A stretch of DNA of 64,000 nt from NCBI GenBank assembly GCA_964512325.1, contig CAZEGN010000006.1, forward strand, positions 1 to 64,000, in the 5' to 3' direction. The position numbers and the translations under genes are program-made. Below, piece by piece: positions 44,028 through 52,145 of the stretch. The notes under the pieces were generated by a model. That model searched no databases. It was given only the letters and a program-made list of their open reading frames with translations, and had not been told where the DNA came from. The first letter of the stretch is position 1, and every line of letters begins with the position of its first letter. This stretch comes from JACQZO01 sp964512325 (GTDB taxonomy: Bacteria > Patescibacteriota > Gracilibacteria > RBG-16-42-10).

Positions 44028-45497
44028 ATGTCTACTTCAAACCTCACCATTATCACTGCCCACCAGCTAATCACCAGTGGCAAAATTTCCCCGACTGAAC
44101 TAGTAGAGGGATGTATTAAGCAAATCAAAAACACTGATCGGAATATCAACGCAACCATCACTCTTTTAGAACAACAGGCGTTACTACAGGCGAAAGAAAC
44201 AGAACAACGTTTAGCTGATGGCGAAAGCTTAGGCGTGCTTGATGGTATCCCTCTCAGTTTAAAAGACGTTGTCTGTACTAAAGGCATACGTACTACTGCC
44301 TGCTCTCACATTCTGGAAAACTTCGTTCCACCCTATGATGCTACCGTTACTACCAGGCTCAAAAATAAAGGAGCCGTTATCATTAGCAAAGTAAATACAG
44401 ATGAGTTTACTTGCGGCGGCTCTAGTGAAACTTCAGCTTTTGGGGTTACAAAAAATCCGTGGGATTTGACTAAAGTAGCCGGTGGCTCTTCTGGAGGATC
44501 TGCAGCTAGTGTAACCGCTGGACACTGTCTAGGCTCTATTGGCACCGATACAGGAGGATCAATTCGTTTGCCTGCAGCATTTTGTAATGTCACGGGGCTA
44601 AAAGTAACTTATGGTCGAGTTTCTCGTTTTGGGGTTATTTCCATGGCATCATCATTAGATAGTATTGGCCCGCTTGCACGTTCCGCCGAAGATTGTGCGC
44701 ATATATTAGAGCATATTGCTGGTCACGATGTGCGTGACAGTACCACTCCGCAAACACCAGTACTAAACTATAGCCAAGAAGTTAAGAAGCCATTAGAAAA
44801 GTATCGTATTGGAATTCCTCAAGAGTACTTTGCGGAAGGACTCTCTAGTGAAACGAAAGCAGCAGTAGAAAAGGCTGCTCAGCAGTTTGAGGCACTAGGG
44901 TGCACTTTGGTGCCTATTTCTTTGCCTCATACTCGTTATGGCGTAGCTGTCTATTATGTACTAGCTCCGGCAGAAGTCAGTTCCAATATGTCTCGGTATG
45001 ACGGCATTAGATTTGGTCCTGGGCCCAAAGAAACCGCCAGCTCACTTGAGGATTATTACTTGAAAGCGAGAGAAGAGGGATTTGGTGATGAAATGAAGCG
45101 TCGGATAACCATCGGTAGTCATGTCCTCTCATCAGGCTATTACGATGCATACTATCGTAAAGCACAACAAGTAAGAACATTAATCAGTCAAGACTTTTCT
45201 CAAGCCTTTGAGAATGTAGATCTTATTTTAAGTCCAGTGTGTCCTTTCAATGCCTTCGAGATTGGTAGCAAAACTGCTGATCCACTACAAATGTACTTAG
45301 CTGACTCATTGCTAACCCCATCTGCACTGGCAGGTATTCCAGGTTTATCCCTACCCTGCGGCTTTGACAGCACGGACCTGCCTATTGGATTACAGTTACT
45401 AGCACCGGCATTCCACGAAGCAAGAGTGCTTCATGCCGGATACCATTATCAGCAGCATACGAATTTCCATCTTGAGTCCCCTTCTCTCACCAAATAA
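44028..45497 (+). CDS. gatA: Asp/Glu-tRNA amidotransferase subunit A
   Basis: GatA is the glutaminase of the amidase-signature family that feeds ammonia to GatB. The 489-residue product shows the Ser-cisSer-Lys triad region: GIPLSLKDVVCTKG (Lys), VAGGSSGGSAASV and GTDTGGSIRLPAAFC (Ser residues). Length is normal, and it starts four bases after gatC. Confidence 0.97.
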   Translation: MSTSNLTIITAHQLITSGKISPTELVEGCIKQIKNTDRNINATITLLEQQALLQAKETEQRLADGESLGVLDGIPLSLKDVVCTKGIRTTACSHILENFVPPYDATVTTRLKNKGAVIISKVNTDEFTCGGSSETSAFGVTKNPWDLTKVAGGSSGGSAASVTAGHCLGSIGTDTGGSIRLPAAFCNVTGLKVTYGRVSRFGVISMASSLDSIGPLARSAEDCAHILEHIAGHDVRDSTTPQTPVLNYSQEVKKPLEKYRIGIPQEYFAEGLSSETKAAVEKAAQQFEALGCTLVPISLPHTRYGVAVYYVLAPAEVSSNMSRYDGIRFGPGPKETASSLEDYYLKAREEGFGDEMKRRITIGSHVLSSGYYDAYYRKAQQVRTLISQDFSQAFENVDLILSPVCPFNAFEIGSKTADPLQMYLADSLLTPSALAGIPGLSLPCGFDSTDLPIGLQLLAPAFHEARVLHAGYHYQQHTNFHLESPSLTK

Positions 45498-45509
45498 TAT
45501 TTTCCTGCT

Positions 45510-46940
45510 ATGGCACAATATGAAGTCGTAATCGGTCTTGAGACCCATGTCCAAATGAATACAAAGACAAAGCTTTTTTGTAATTGTGACAATAACTCAT
45601 TTGGTAAACAGGCAAATACTAATGTCTGTGAGTTGTGCATGGGCTTTCCAGGCACATTACCCATGCCTAATGAAGCGGCCATCAAAAAGGGTATTGCTGC
45701 TGGTTTGGCCTTAAACTGTACAATTCCCCAATTTTGCAAATTTGATCGAAAACATTATTTTTATCCCGATTTGCCTAAAGGATACCAAATTACTCAATAT
45801 GATGAACCCATAGCAGTAGAGGGCTATATTGAGGTTGAAGTAAGTGGAGTAAAAAAGAAAATCGGCATTGAACGAATGCATCTGGAGGAAGATGCCGGCA
45901 AATTAGTACATACTGGCATGGGCACCATGGTTGATTACAACCGTGCTGGCACGCCTCTGATGGAAATTGTTTCTCGCCCAGATATTCGTAGCAAAGAAGA
46001 AGCAAGCTGTTATGCAAAAACCATACAACAGATAATGCGCTTTATTGGTGTATCTGACGCTGATATGGAAAAAGGCATGATGCGCTTTGATCTCAATATT
46101 TCTTTGCGCCCAATGGGTAGTGAGGTGTTTGGCAAAAAGGTAGAAGTCAAAAATTTAAATTCGTTTAAAGGTTTAGAAAAAGCGATTGTTTTTGAAATTG
46201 ACCGCCAAAGCAAATTGCTTGATCAAAATCAACCAGTTGCTCAAGAAACTCGCGGCTGGGATGCTGATAAAGAAATCACCGAAAGTCAACGTTCAAAAGA
46301 AGTGGCAGCTGATTATCGTTACTTTCCAGAGCCAGATATTCCCCCTTTTCATATTACAGCAGAAGAAATAGAAGCCCAAAGATCTCTTTTACCTGAGCTA
46401 CCACAAGCAAAATTGGAAAGATACCATAACGTATTTGGACTCGATCGAGATCAGGCCCGTATCATTAGCGAAAACTTTGACTACAGTCGTTTTTTTGAAC
46501 AGATGTTAAGCTTCACCAATGCTCATGCTACTGCAAGCAACTTTTTCACTACAGATGTTTTAGGCTATCTCAATCAAAGCAATAGTTTATTTGCAGACTT
46601 AAAAGTAAAACCGCAACAGCTCGCCCATTTAGCTACTCTAGTAAACCAAAATGTCATCTCAAGCAAAATGGCAAAAGAGGTTCTCAAGTTAATGCTAGAA
46701 AGTGGAAAAGATCCAGACCAAATTATTGAGGAACAGGGGTTTAAACAAGTTAGTGATCAAGGTACCCTAGAAGCGGTGTGTAAAGCAGCTATAGTTGCTT
46801 TACCAAACGCTGTCACTGATATTAAAAATGGTAATAGTAAAGCAATAGGTGCATTAGTGGGGTATGTCATGAAAGAAACAAAGGGCCAAGCAAATCCAGG
46901 CAAGGTAAATCAAATTTTACTGCAATTAATTAATCATTAA
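45510..46940 (+). CDS. gatB: Asp/Glu-tRNA amidotransferase subunit B
   Basis: GatB is the kinase/amidotransferase that activates and amidates the misacylated tRNA. The 476-residue product has the N-terminal VIGLETHVQM, zinc Cys pairs (FCNCDN and NVCELC), FYPDLPKGYQITQYD, and the YqeY-like C-terminal tail domain (SKMAKEVLKLMLESGKDP). Complete gatCAB implies indirect Gln-tRNA and/or Asn-tRNA synthesis. Confidence 0.97.
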   Translation: MAQYEVVIGLETHVQMNTKTKLFCNCDNNSFGKQANTNVCELCMGFPGTLPMPNEAAIKKGIAAGLALNCTIPQFCKFDRKHYFYPDLPKGYQITQYDEPIAVEGYIEVEVSGVKKKIGIERMHLEEDAGKLVHTGMGTMVDYNRAGTPLMEIVSRPDIRSKEEASCYAKTIQQIMRFIGVSDADMEKGMMRFDLNISLRPMGSEVFGKKVEVKNLNSFKGLEKAIVFEIDRQSKLLDQNQPVAQETRGWDADKEITESQRSKEVAADYRYFPEPDIPPFHITAEEIEAQRSLLPELPQAKLERYHNVFGLDRDQARIISENFDYSRFFEQMLSFTNAHATASNFFTTDVLGYLNQSNSLFADLKVKPQQLAHLATLVNQNVISSKMAKEVLKLMLESGKDPDQIIEEQGFKQVSDQGTLEAVCKAAIVALPNAVTDIKNGNSKAIGALVGYVMKETKGQANPGKVNQILLQLINH

Positions 46941-46949
46941 TAACTTTAT

Positions 46950-47225
46950 ATGACAGATACAGCTCTTATCATTCAATATATTCTTTCTGCATTAGGAGGC
47001 ATTGCGTTGGTACTGCTGATTGTCATTTTTATTCAATTAATACGTATTTTGCAGGTAGCAAGCAAAATGATCAACAAAGCGGAACAAACGGTAGAAAATG
47101 TTGAACATTTTGTGGCGACACCGGTAAAAATCGGTTTACAGATTGCAGAGCAAGTACAGCATGTGATTGGTGCATTTCAACAAAAGTTTACTAAGCATTC
47201 ACAGCACGATACTCCTAAAGAATAA
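46950..47225 (+). CDS. Small single-span membrane protein, 91 residues
   Basis: An N-terminal helix (IQYILSALGGIALVLLIVIF) is followed by a polar helical tail (MINKAEQTVENVEHF), a layout like DUF948-type proteins. I do not recognise it for certain. It follows gatB by nine bases and the YtxH-like gene by two. Confidence 0.65.
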   Translation: MTDTALIIQYILSALGGIALVLLIVIFIQLIRILQVASKMINKAEQTVENVEHFVATPVKIGLQIAEQVQHVIGAFQQKFTKHSQHDTPKE

Positions 47226-47227
47226 CT

Positions 47228-47455
47228 ATGAACAAAAGAGATAAATTTATTGTAGGTACCATTGTAGGCGGAGCGGTGGGATCAATTCTGGCAGTGATGT
47301 TTGCTCCCAAAAGCGGCAAGGAAACACGTCAACAAATCGTAAATTCTTCACAAAAGCTTTACGACAAAGGCAGCAAATTAAGTGAAAATTTAAAAGCTAG
47401 CGCACAGACTTTGTGGGAACGCCTGAAGAAGAAAGATCCCGATAAATCTGCTTAA
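47228..47455 (+). CDS. YtxH-like small membrane protein, 75 residues
   Basis: The N-terminal glycine-rich helix GTIVGGAVGSILAVMFAPKS followed by GKETRQQI matches the YtxH domain. A second protein of this type is encoded at 51363-51803. The last 59 bases overlap the end of the convergent gene at 47397. Confidence 0.75.
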   Translation: MNKRDKFIVGTIVGGAVGSILAVMFAPKSGKETRQQIVNSSQKLYDKGSKLSENLKASAQTLWERLKKKDPDKSA

Positions 47456-48323
47456 AGCGATCAAACCAATCAGTATCTGCAGCCTGCAATGCCTGAAGTA
47501 CAGTATCACATGTTTCTGGATATTCATTTTGTGCCTCTGCCAGAAAGTTTTCTAATTCATGCTTCGTTGAAGGCAAAGCCAAGTCTCCTGAGAAATAGAG
47601 ACTTTCAGCAACAGATAGATAATCCTTATTAAGCAGCGCCGCTTCTCCAAATCCTCGCGCTATTGCCCTCATTGTGGATATATGCCGCATAAACAATCTC
47701 ATTTCAAAAAACTGTTGTTGGCTTGCATATGAGTCCATATACTTTAAACCATCAGATAAATATTGTTGTAGTAGCTGTTTGAGAAAGGAAATAAAATCTC
47801 TATGGCTAAGCAACTGAACATGCAAGGTTATCATTCTCTCTCCTTGAGGAACTGACATCACGCTAAAGTCATAAGGTGACAAAGACTGAAGAACTTCAAT
47901 ACAATGATTGATATTGCTGGTTGTTTGTTTTTGTAGCCACACAACAATATTCCCCCGCTCTGTTTTAATTTGTTCCACCTCAGTCGCAGTTAAATTATGA
48001 AAGTCTTGTGCGCGACGCAAAGTATCGTCGACCCAATGATAGAGCGATATCCGGCTAGGATCACAGGCCTCAGAACGCTGACAAACTTGAATACGCTCCA
48101 ACATGAAATACAAAAGACTACCAATAAGGTATGCATCCCGCATAGAGGGGAGATTATCAGCAAGCTGTCCTTCGCTTTGACGCTTTTGTGCTGCCAGTAG
48201 TCGTGCAACCTGGATGGAATGAGCAACTGCACGAGGGCGAACTATACCTTCTTCCCGATGAGGTTTAACACTTGCAAGCATGCAAATAGTAAATCCTTCT
48301 ATTATACCTCTTTCTATTGCCAC
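47397..48323 (-). CDS. Hypothetical protein, 308 residues
   Basis: I do not recognise the family. The product is mostly helical with many Gln, Leu and Arg, and no signal or membrane segment. It starts at GTG 48323 (a later ATG gives MLASVKPHREEG). It is the last gene of a minus-strand group with a membrane protein and an O-methyltransferase. Its 3' end overlaps the YtxH-like gene by 59 bases. Confidence 0.6.
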   Translation of the reverse strand: MAIERGIIEGFTICMLASVKPHREEGIVRPRAVAHSIQVARLLAAQKRQSEGQLADNLPSMRDAYLIGSLLYFMLERIQVCQRSEACDPSRISLYHWVDDTLRRAQDFHNLTATEVEQIKTERGNIVVWLQKQTTSNINHCIEVLQSLSPYDFSVMSVPQGERMITLHVQLLSHRDFISFLKQLLQQYLSDGLKYMDSYASQQQFFEMRLFMRHISTMRAIARGFGEAALLNKDYLSVAESLYFSGDLALPSTKHELENFLAEAQNEYPETCDTVLQALQAADTDWFDRFKQIYRDLSSSGVPTKSVR

Positions 48324-48333
48324 TATTCAAGCA

Positions 48334-49416
48334 TTAGCGCTTTAACAAGAGATCCAGCATCGCTGGAGGTGAAAAAAGCAAACTCATTATCCACAAAAAC
48401 AGCATATACCAGAGCATATATAAATGCTGATCTTGTTCAGTTTCAAGAAAAACCGGTGTCACAAAAAGCAAGGTCAAATACCACCCCTGCAATTCACCAA
48501 CGATGACCAATAACATCATCTGAGTTAAAAACATCCCAAATAACCACCAGCGTTTACGAATAATAAAGTACAGACCGAAGGCTACTGTTAAAGCAAAAAC
48601 CAAAATCTGCATACTGCCCCAGGCATGAAAGAATGTAGTGATATGAATTGGGTTTGTAACTCTAGGGATCAATTGATGCGCAACTTTACTAATCATAAGC
48701 AGATTAAGAGCAATCATGACATATGCGACCAGCAGCTGCTTCGAAAAAACAAGTTTTTTCTTATATATCTCCCACCATTGTTTTACAAACACAGGCCAGA
48801 AAAAAATAGCCTGTAGTTTTAGAAAGAAACTTGTGACCAATAACAGCAGCCTGTTCTCATCTTTTTTGCAAAACAGGGCAAGCAATAAAGGCAGAGCTAC
48901 CACTGACTCATATTGGCCGTGAAAGGCCCACCAAGTGCTCATAATATAAAAAAGCCCAATAAAAATCGCTCGCAAAAACTTTTCTGCTTTGCCCCTAAAT
49001 AAAAAGTAATACAAAAGCAGGGTATTAAGATGGGCAATTAAAATGAAAACAAAAACTAATAAGTTCGCAGCAATAGCGAAAGGCATAATATTCCCAAAAG
49101 TTAAAAAACCAAGAGGCAAAAAGAAAAGCACACATCCTAATGGGTAAAGGTAGACAATATTAGGCCACTCATATGCGTATGAAGGACCTATCTGCTGAAA
49201 GTCAAACATCAAAGTATCATATATATGTATACCGCGAGCGAGAAATTCATAGGCAAAACGCAGATGGCGAGCATGGTCATTATATTTGGGAAAACCCAAA
49301 GAGCCGGTGGGATATTGATGCCAAAGCATTAATAGTCCGCAGACAATTAAACTAAAAGCAAGGAATGCCACCACCACCAAGGACTTTTTGGATATAATAC
49401 GAGCTCTTAAAAACAC
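48334..49416 (-). CDS. Polytopic membrane protein, probable GT-C glycosyltransferase
   Basis: The 360-residue product has about nine to ten membrane helices and a long first extracytoplasmic loop containing YNDHARHLRFAYEFLARG. That Asp followed by a loop is typical of lipid-dependent GT-C glycosyltransferases (GT39, GT87 and related). I cannot name a substrate. It starts at GTG and lies 66 bases after the O-methyltransferase. Confidence 0.6.
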   Translation of the reverse strand: MFLRARIISKKSLVVVAFLAFSLIVCGLLMLWHQYPTGSLGFPKYNDHARHLRFAYEFLARGIHIYDTLMFDFQQIGPSYAYEWPNIVYLYPLGCVLFFLPLGFLTFGNIMPFAIAANLLVFVFILIAHLNTLLLYYFLFRGKAEKFLRAIFIGLFYIMSTWWAFHGQYESVVALPLLLALFCKKDENRLLLLVTSFFLKLQAIFFWPVFVKQWWEIYKKKLVFSKQLLVAYVMIALNLLMISKVAHQLIPRVTNPIHITTFFHAWGSMQILVFALTVAFGLYFIIRKRWWLFGMFLTQMMLLVIVGELQGWYLTLLFVTPVFLETEQDQHLYMLWYMLFLWIMSLLFSPPAMLDLLLKR

Positions 49417-49482
49417 AAAGAAGAATAAAGCAGCGAGATCATAACCCAGTTTATGCGAGTGTACTATGCAAACTCTTTGCGC

Positions 49483-50181
49483 TCAGGCAACTTTCTTGGC
49501 TAATAACAAACCATCTCCAATTGGCAAAACATCGTAAATAAAGTTACTATCCGCATTTAATGATGCCTTAAAAGAATTCATATCTTCTGCCCGATCAATA
49601 GCATTATCAGCTACAATGTAGCCCCCAACGGGCAGAAAGTGTTTTAAGATTGCAAAATAAAAAGCATATCGTTTACGATCACAATCGAAAAAAACCAGAT
49701 CCACCTTAGCCGAAAGCCTCTTCAAGTATTGGTCAAAAGCCAACTTTTCCATCTGAATATGCTCAGCCAAACCAGCCTTTTCAAAATTAAGTTGAGCTGA
49801 ATCATGCTTCAATTTAGATACCTCCACGGTAATCAGCCTCCCATGACCATTCACTTTCAGAGCACTGGCCCAATGTAAAGCAGAAATACCAAATGAGGTG
49901 CCACACTCTAAAACAATCTCAGGTCGCAAATAACGCGCTAGTCGATACAAGAACTGGCCCGTTTCTCTTTCAATTGGCCAAGCTCGAATATAAGTAAACC
50001 GATCAGCCTTGGTCAATGCATTGTCCTGATTTGCCTTTTGCTGTTCCTCATACGCATATATATCAGCAATAACATTAGCCACACGTGCAGAAATATTTTC
50101 ATAAGCAGCCAACTGCTCCACAGCTAGACCAAATCGATCAAGAGCTAGTTTGATACCGTCATCACTTAAAAAGTCAGACAT
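49483..50181 (-). CDS. SAM-dependent O-methyltransferase family 3-like protein
   Basis: The 232-residue product from the ATG at 50181 (MSDFLSDDG) has a Rossmann-type SAM fold. Motif I is VLECGTSFGISALHWA, the acidic ribose-binding strand is RLITVEV, VDLVFFDCDR holds the metal/catalytic Asp region, and VGGYIVADNAI follows. This is the order of caffeoyl-CoA/catechol O-methyltransferase-like enzymes. The substrate is unknown. Confidence 0.85.
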   Translation of the reverse strand: MSDFLSDDGIKLALDRFGLAVEQLAAYENISARVANVIADIYAYEEQQKANQDNALTKADRFTYIRAWPIERETGQFLYRLARYLRPEIVLECGTSFGISALHWASALKVNGHGRLITVEVSKLKHDSAQLNFEKAGLAEHIQMEKLAFDQYLKRLSAKVDLVFFDCDRKRYAFYFAILKHFLPVGGYIVADNAIDRAEDMNSFKASLNADSNFIYDVLPIGDGLLLAKKVA

Positions 50182-50217
50182 AAATAAACTTTTTATCAAA
50201 AAATACCAAATTTATTA

Positions 50218-50246
50218 TTGCTCAAAGAATAAGTTTCTGCTACTTT
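50218..50246 (+). promoter_or_regulatory. Promoter of tRNA-Ala
   Basis: TTGCTC (50218-50223), 17 bases, then TACTTT (50241-50246), about 22 bases before the mature tRNA. Confidence 0.4.
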
Positions 50247-50268
50247 GTGCATCGCAAAAGAACAATTC

Positions 50269-50344
50269 GGGCCGATAGCTCATTTGGTAGAGCGCCTCGT
50301 TTGCACCGAGGAGGTGAAGGGTTCGAATCCCTTTCGGTCCACCA
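50269..50344 (+). tRNA. tRNA-Ala (TGC)
   Basis: A complete cloverleaf is present. The acceptor GGGCCGA/TCGGTCC has the G3-U70 pair that identifies alanine tRNAs. The D-arm is GCTCATTTGGTAGAGC. The anticodon stem CCTCG/CGAGG has loop TTTGCAC (anticodon TGC), the T-arm loop is TTCGAAT, and CCA is encoded. Confidence 0.96.
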
Positions 50345-50377
50345 GCCTGCGCTCGGAGAGCTTCGGCTGGCGGGGCC

Positions 50378-50425
50378 AGCACTGAAGTCTTACTTATACA
50401 AGTAAGCTTTTTCGAAGTTAGTGCT
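50378..50425 (+). repeat. Hairpin repeat element 1 after tRNA-Ala
   Basis: The outer stem AGCACT/AGTGCT encloses the inner stem TTACTT (50390-50395)/AAGTAA (50400-50405). Confidence 0.6.
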
Positions 50426-50638
50426 CTCCGCTGAGTGAGCGCAGTGCTAGGCTGCCGGCAGTGTCCTCCGAAGGCTTTGCGTAGGAGGGAGTCGCGACAG
50501 CGCGCAGGCATGCCATGATGCGCGAGAATGCTTTGTTGTAAGAAGAATGTGTATTGTCCAGTGGTGAGAACATGGGGTACTCGGCGAGCTTCGGCTGATG
50601 GGGCCACCTACATCGAAGCTTCAGCATAGATGTAGCCC

Positions 50639-50684
50639 AGCACTGAAGTTTTACATTGCATGTAAGGTCAATATCGAAAAGTGC
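50639..50684 (+). repeat. Hairpin repeat element 2 after tRNA-Ala
   Basis: The outer stem GCACT/AGTGC encloses the inner stem TTACAT (50651-50656)/ATGTAA (50660-50665). Compared with element 1, both sides of one inner pair have changed together, keeping the stem. Confidence 0.6.
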
Positions 50685-50767
50685 GACGGTTGGCTATAAT
50701 TGCTTTATAGTATTCTTTTATAAAATCCAAACAACTAGTATATTCGGTCTAGCTAACTAAATTAGAC

Positions 50768-51307
50768 ATGGCAGTAGAAATTATTTTTGAGGCACATGGG
50801 ACAACCTTTGATAATGAGAAGCATATATCCTCAGGTCATTTTGATATAGAGCTCTCACCTTTAGGCGTGAGTCAATCAAAAGGATTAGGTGAAAGATACA
50901 AAGGTCAGCACTTTGATGTCATTTTCTGTTCTGATTTATTGCGCTCTTATAAAACTGCACAACTAGCCTTCAGTAATAAATTCACAATCATTCAAGACAA
51001 GCGCTTACGTGAATGCGACTATGGTGATATGACTCAGCATGCTAGTGATGAGGTGGATGCAGAAAAGGTATTACGAATTCATAATCCTTTTCCTCATGGT
51101 GAAAGTTATCAACACACAACAGAACGAATGCACAACTTTCTCAAAGATTTAGCTAAAAACTATGATGGCAAAAAGGTAATGATTATTGGTCATCGTGCCA
51201 CGCAATATGGTCTTGAATATTGGATTAATAAGGTGCCGCTTGAAGTAATTATTCCTGCTCAATGGAAATGGCAACCAGGATGGAAATATGTCCTTGAAAA
51301 AATTTAA
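50768..51307 (+). CDS. Histidine phosphatase superfamily protein with variant active site
   Basis: The 179-residue product has the phosphoglycerate-mutase-like fold. FEAHGTTFDN stands where LVRHGET is usual, so His10 is kept but the Arg before it is Ala9. Further matches are ELSPLGVSQSKGLGERY, VIFCSDLLRSYKTAQ, FPHGESYQ, and the second His in MIIGHRATQYG. A related subfamily with altered RHG motifs is common in other phyla, so activity may remain. The substrate is unknown. Confidence 0.85.
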   Translation: MAVEIIFEAHGTTFDNEKHISSGHFDIELSPLGVSQSKGLGERYKGQHFDVIFCSDLLRSYKTAQLAFSNKFTIIQDKRLRECDYGDMTQHASDEVDAEKVLRIHNPFPHGESYQHTTERMHNFLKDLAKNYDGKKVMIIGHRATQYGLEYWINKVPLEVIIPAQWKWQPGWKYVLEKI

Positions 51308-51310
51308 ACA

Positions 51311-51350
51311 AAAAAGAACCATATGTACTAATAAGATATGGTTCTTTTAA
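51311..51350. terminator. Bidirectional terminator between convergent genes
   Basis: AAAGAACCATAT (51313-51324) pairs perfectly with the sequence at 51336-51347. There are A runs before and T runs after. Confidence 0.8.
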
Positions 51351-51362
51351 AACTTCAAACAA

Positions 51363-51803
51363 TTACTTGTTAAATTTGTTCCACTCTTTTTTAAGACGCT
51401 TGGTTAAATCGTCAATCATATCTTTGGTCCATTCCTTGCCCTCGCTATAAAGAGCAATAACCTCATCAACAATTGCTTGATACTTTTTCTCGGTTAATTT
51501 TACTTTGCTATCTAACTGTTCAATTGCTGCTAATACCTGAGCCTTCAGCTCAGCATAATGTTTTTCCAATTGATCTTCAGCATTTTCAAAGGTGCTGTAC
51601 ACTTTTTCTTGAATTTCAGATGATTTCTCCTGAATATTCTTTTTTAAAGTAGTTGCTTGCTTGGCAAGGTCTTTTCGCATTTGTTTACCTGATTTAGGGG
51701 CGAATAAAAGACCGGCAATGGCACCAATTGCTGCTGCAAAAGCTGCTCCAAATACCTTTTTACCAGCATTACTGCAATGATCACAATTATCATGTCGAGA
51801 CAT
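51363..51803 (-). CDS. YtxH domain protein, 146 residues
   Basis: The N-terminus has a short Cys/His-rich start (DNCDHC), then the YtxH glycine/alanine helix AAFAAAIGAIAGLLFAPKSG with GKQMRKDL. A long amphipathic, coiled-coil-like tail follows. It is a longer relative of the protein at 47228. Such proteins are associated with membranes and stress; the function here is unknown. Confidence 0.8.
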   Translation of the reverse strand: MSRHDNCDHCSNAGKKVFGAAFAAAIGAIAGLLFAPKSGKQMRKDLAKQATTLKKNIQEKSSEIQEKVYSTFENAEDQLEKHYAELKAQVLAAIEQLDSKVKLTEKKYQAIVDEVIALYSEGKEWTKDMIDDLTKRLKKEWNKFNK

Positions 51804-51881
51804 AAAACAGAATTAAGTACTGTTACAGTATACCCAGTTTCATCTCAATGCCCAAATAACCTCTATTGCCAAAGCAATAAG

Positions 51882-51961
51882 AAATTACAAATTACGAGTT
51901 ACTAATTACGCACAGCAGTCCCCCCCCGACATTTGTAATTTGTAATTAGTAATTAGTAATT
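51882..51961. repeat. Paired inverted heptanucleotide arrays (4+4 units)
   Basis: The left units are aaattac, aaattac, gagttac, taattac (51882-51909). The right units are tgtaatt, tgtaatt, agtaatt, agtaatt (51934-51961). The two halves are imperfect reverse complements and can form a hairpin of about 28 bp around a loop with CCCCCCCC. Confidence 0.8.
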
Positions 51962-52053
51962 TCAAATCCCATCCATATACCAACTTCAGCCAAAGCAAAG
52001 AATATTGGAAAATATTTTGGGTGCATGTCCTAATAAAACACCCCTCTTTACCC

Positions 52054-52083
52054 TTGAGAGTGACTGGCATATTAGAATAATAT
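52054..52083 (+). promoter_or_regulatory. Promoter of nrdJ
   Basis: TTGAGA (52054-52059), 18 bases, then TAATAT (52078-52083). Transcription would start near 52090, inside the first NrdR-like box. Confidence 0.5.
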
Positions 52084-52085
52084 AA

Positions 52086-52132
52086 CCACAAGATGTTGTG
52101 TTATTCTAAAAGTGCAACACAACATATAGAAA
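52086..52132 (+). promoter_or_regulatory. Tandem NrdR-box-like operators of nrdJ
   Basis: CCACAAGATGTTGTGT (52086-52101) fits the remembered consensus ACACWATATATWGTGT at 13 of 16 positions. ACACAACATATAGAAA (52117-52132) fits at 12. Their starts are 31 bases apart, about three helical turns, the spacing typical of NrdR box pairs. Confidence 0.6.
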
Positions 52133-52145
52133 TAACCTTTTTCAT

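Larger units (their letters stand above)
50345..50767. other. Structured repeat region after tRNA-Ala
   Basis: No gene is supported. A 27-base motif starting CTCGG and containing GAGCTTCGGCTG occurs at 50352-50378 and 50580-50606 with three differences. Each is followed by a hairpin element that begins AGCACTGAAGT. Other palindromes are CCTCC...GGAGG (50464-50489) and CTACATC/GATGTAG (50608-50635). Confidence 0.6.
51804..52145. other. Intergenic region with inverted heptamer arrays and nrdJ control sites
   Basis: The region holds two inverted heptamer arrays around a run of eight C (51882-51961), a promoter, and two NrdR-box-like sites in front of nrdJ. No gene is supported. Confidence 0.7.

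Noticed and set aside
50215..50607. 130-codon minus-strand frame across tRNA-Ala
   Set aside because: It runs through a complete tRNA and through structured repeats; the translation is not protein-like.
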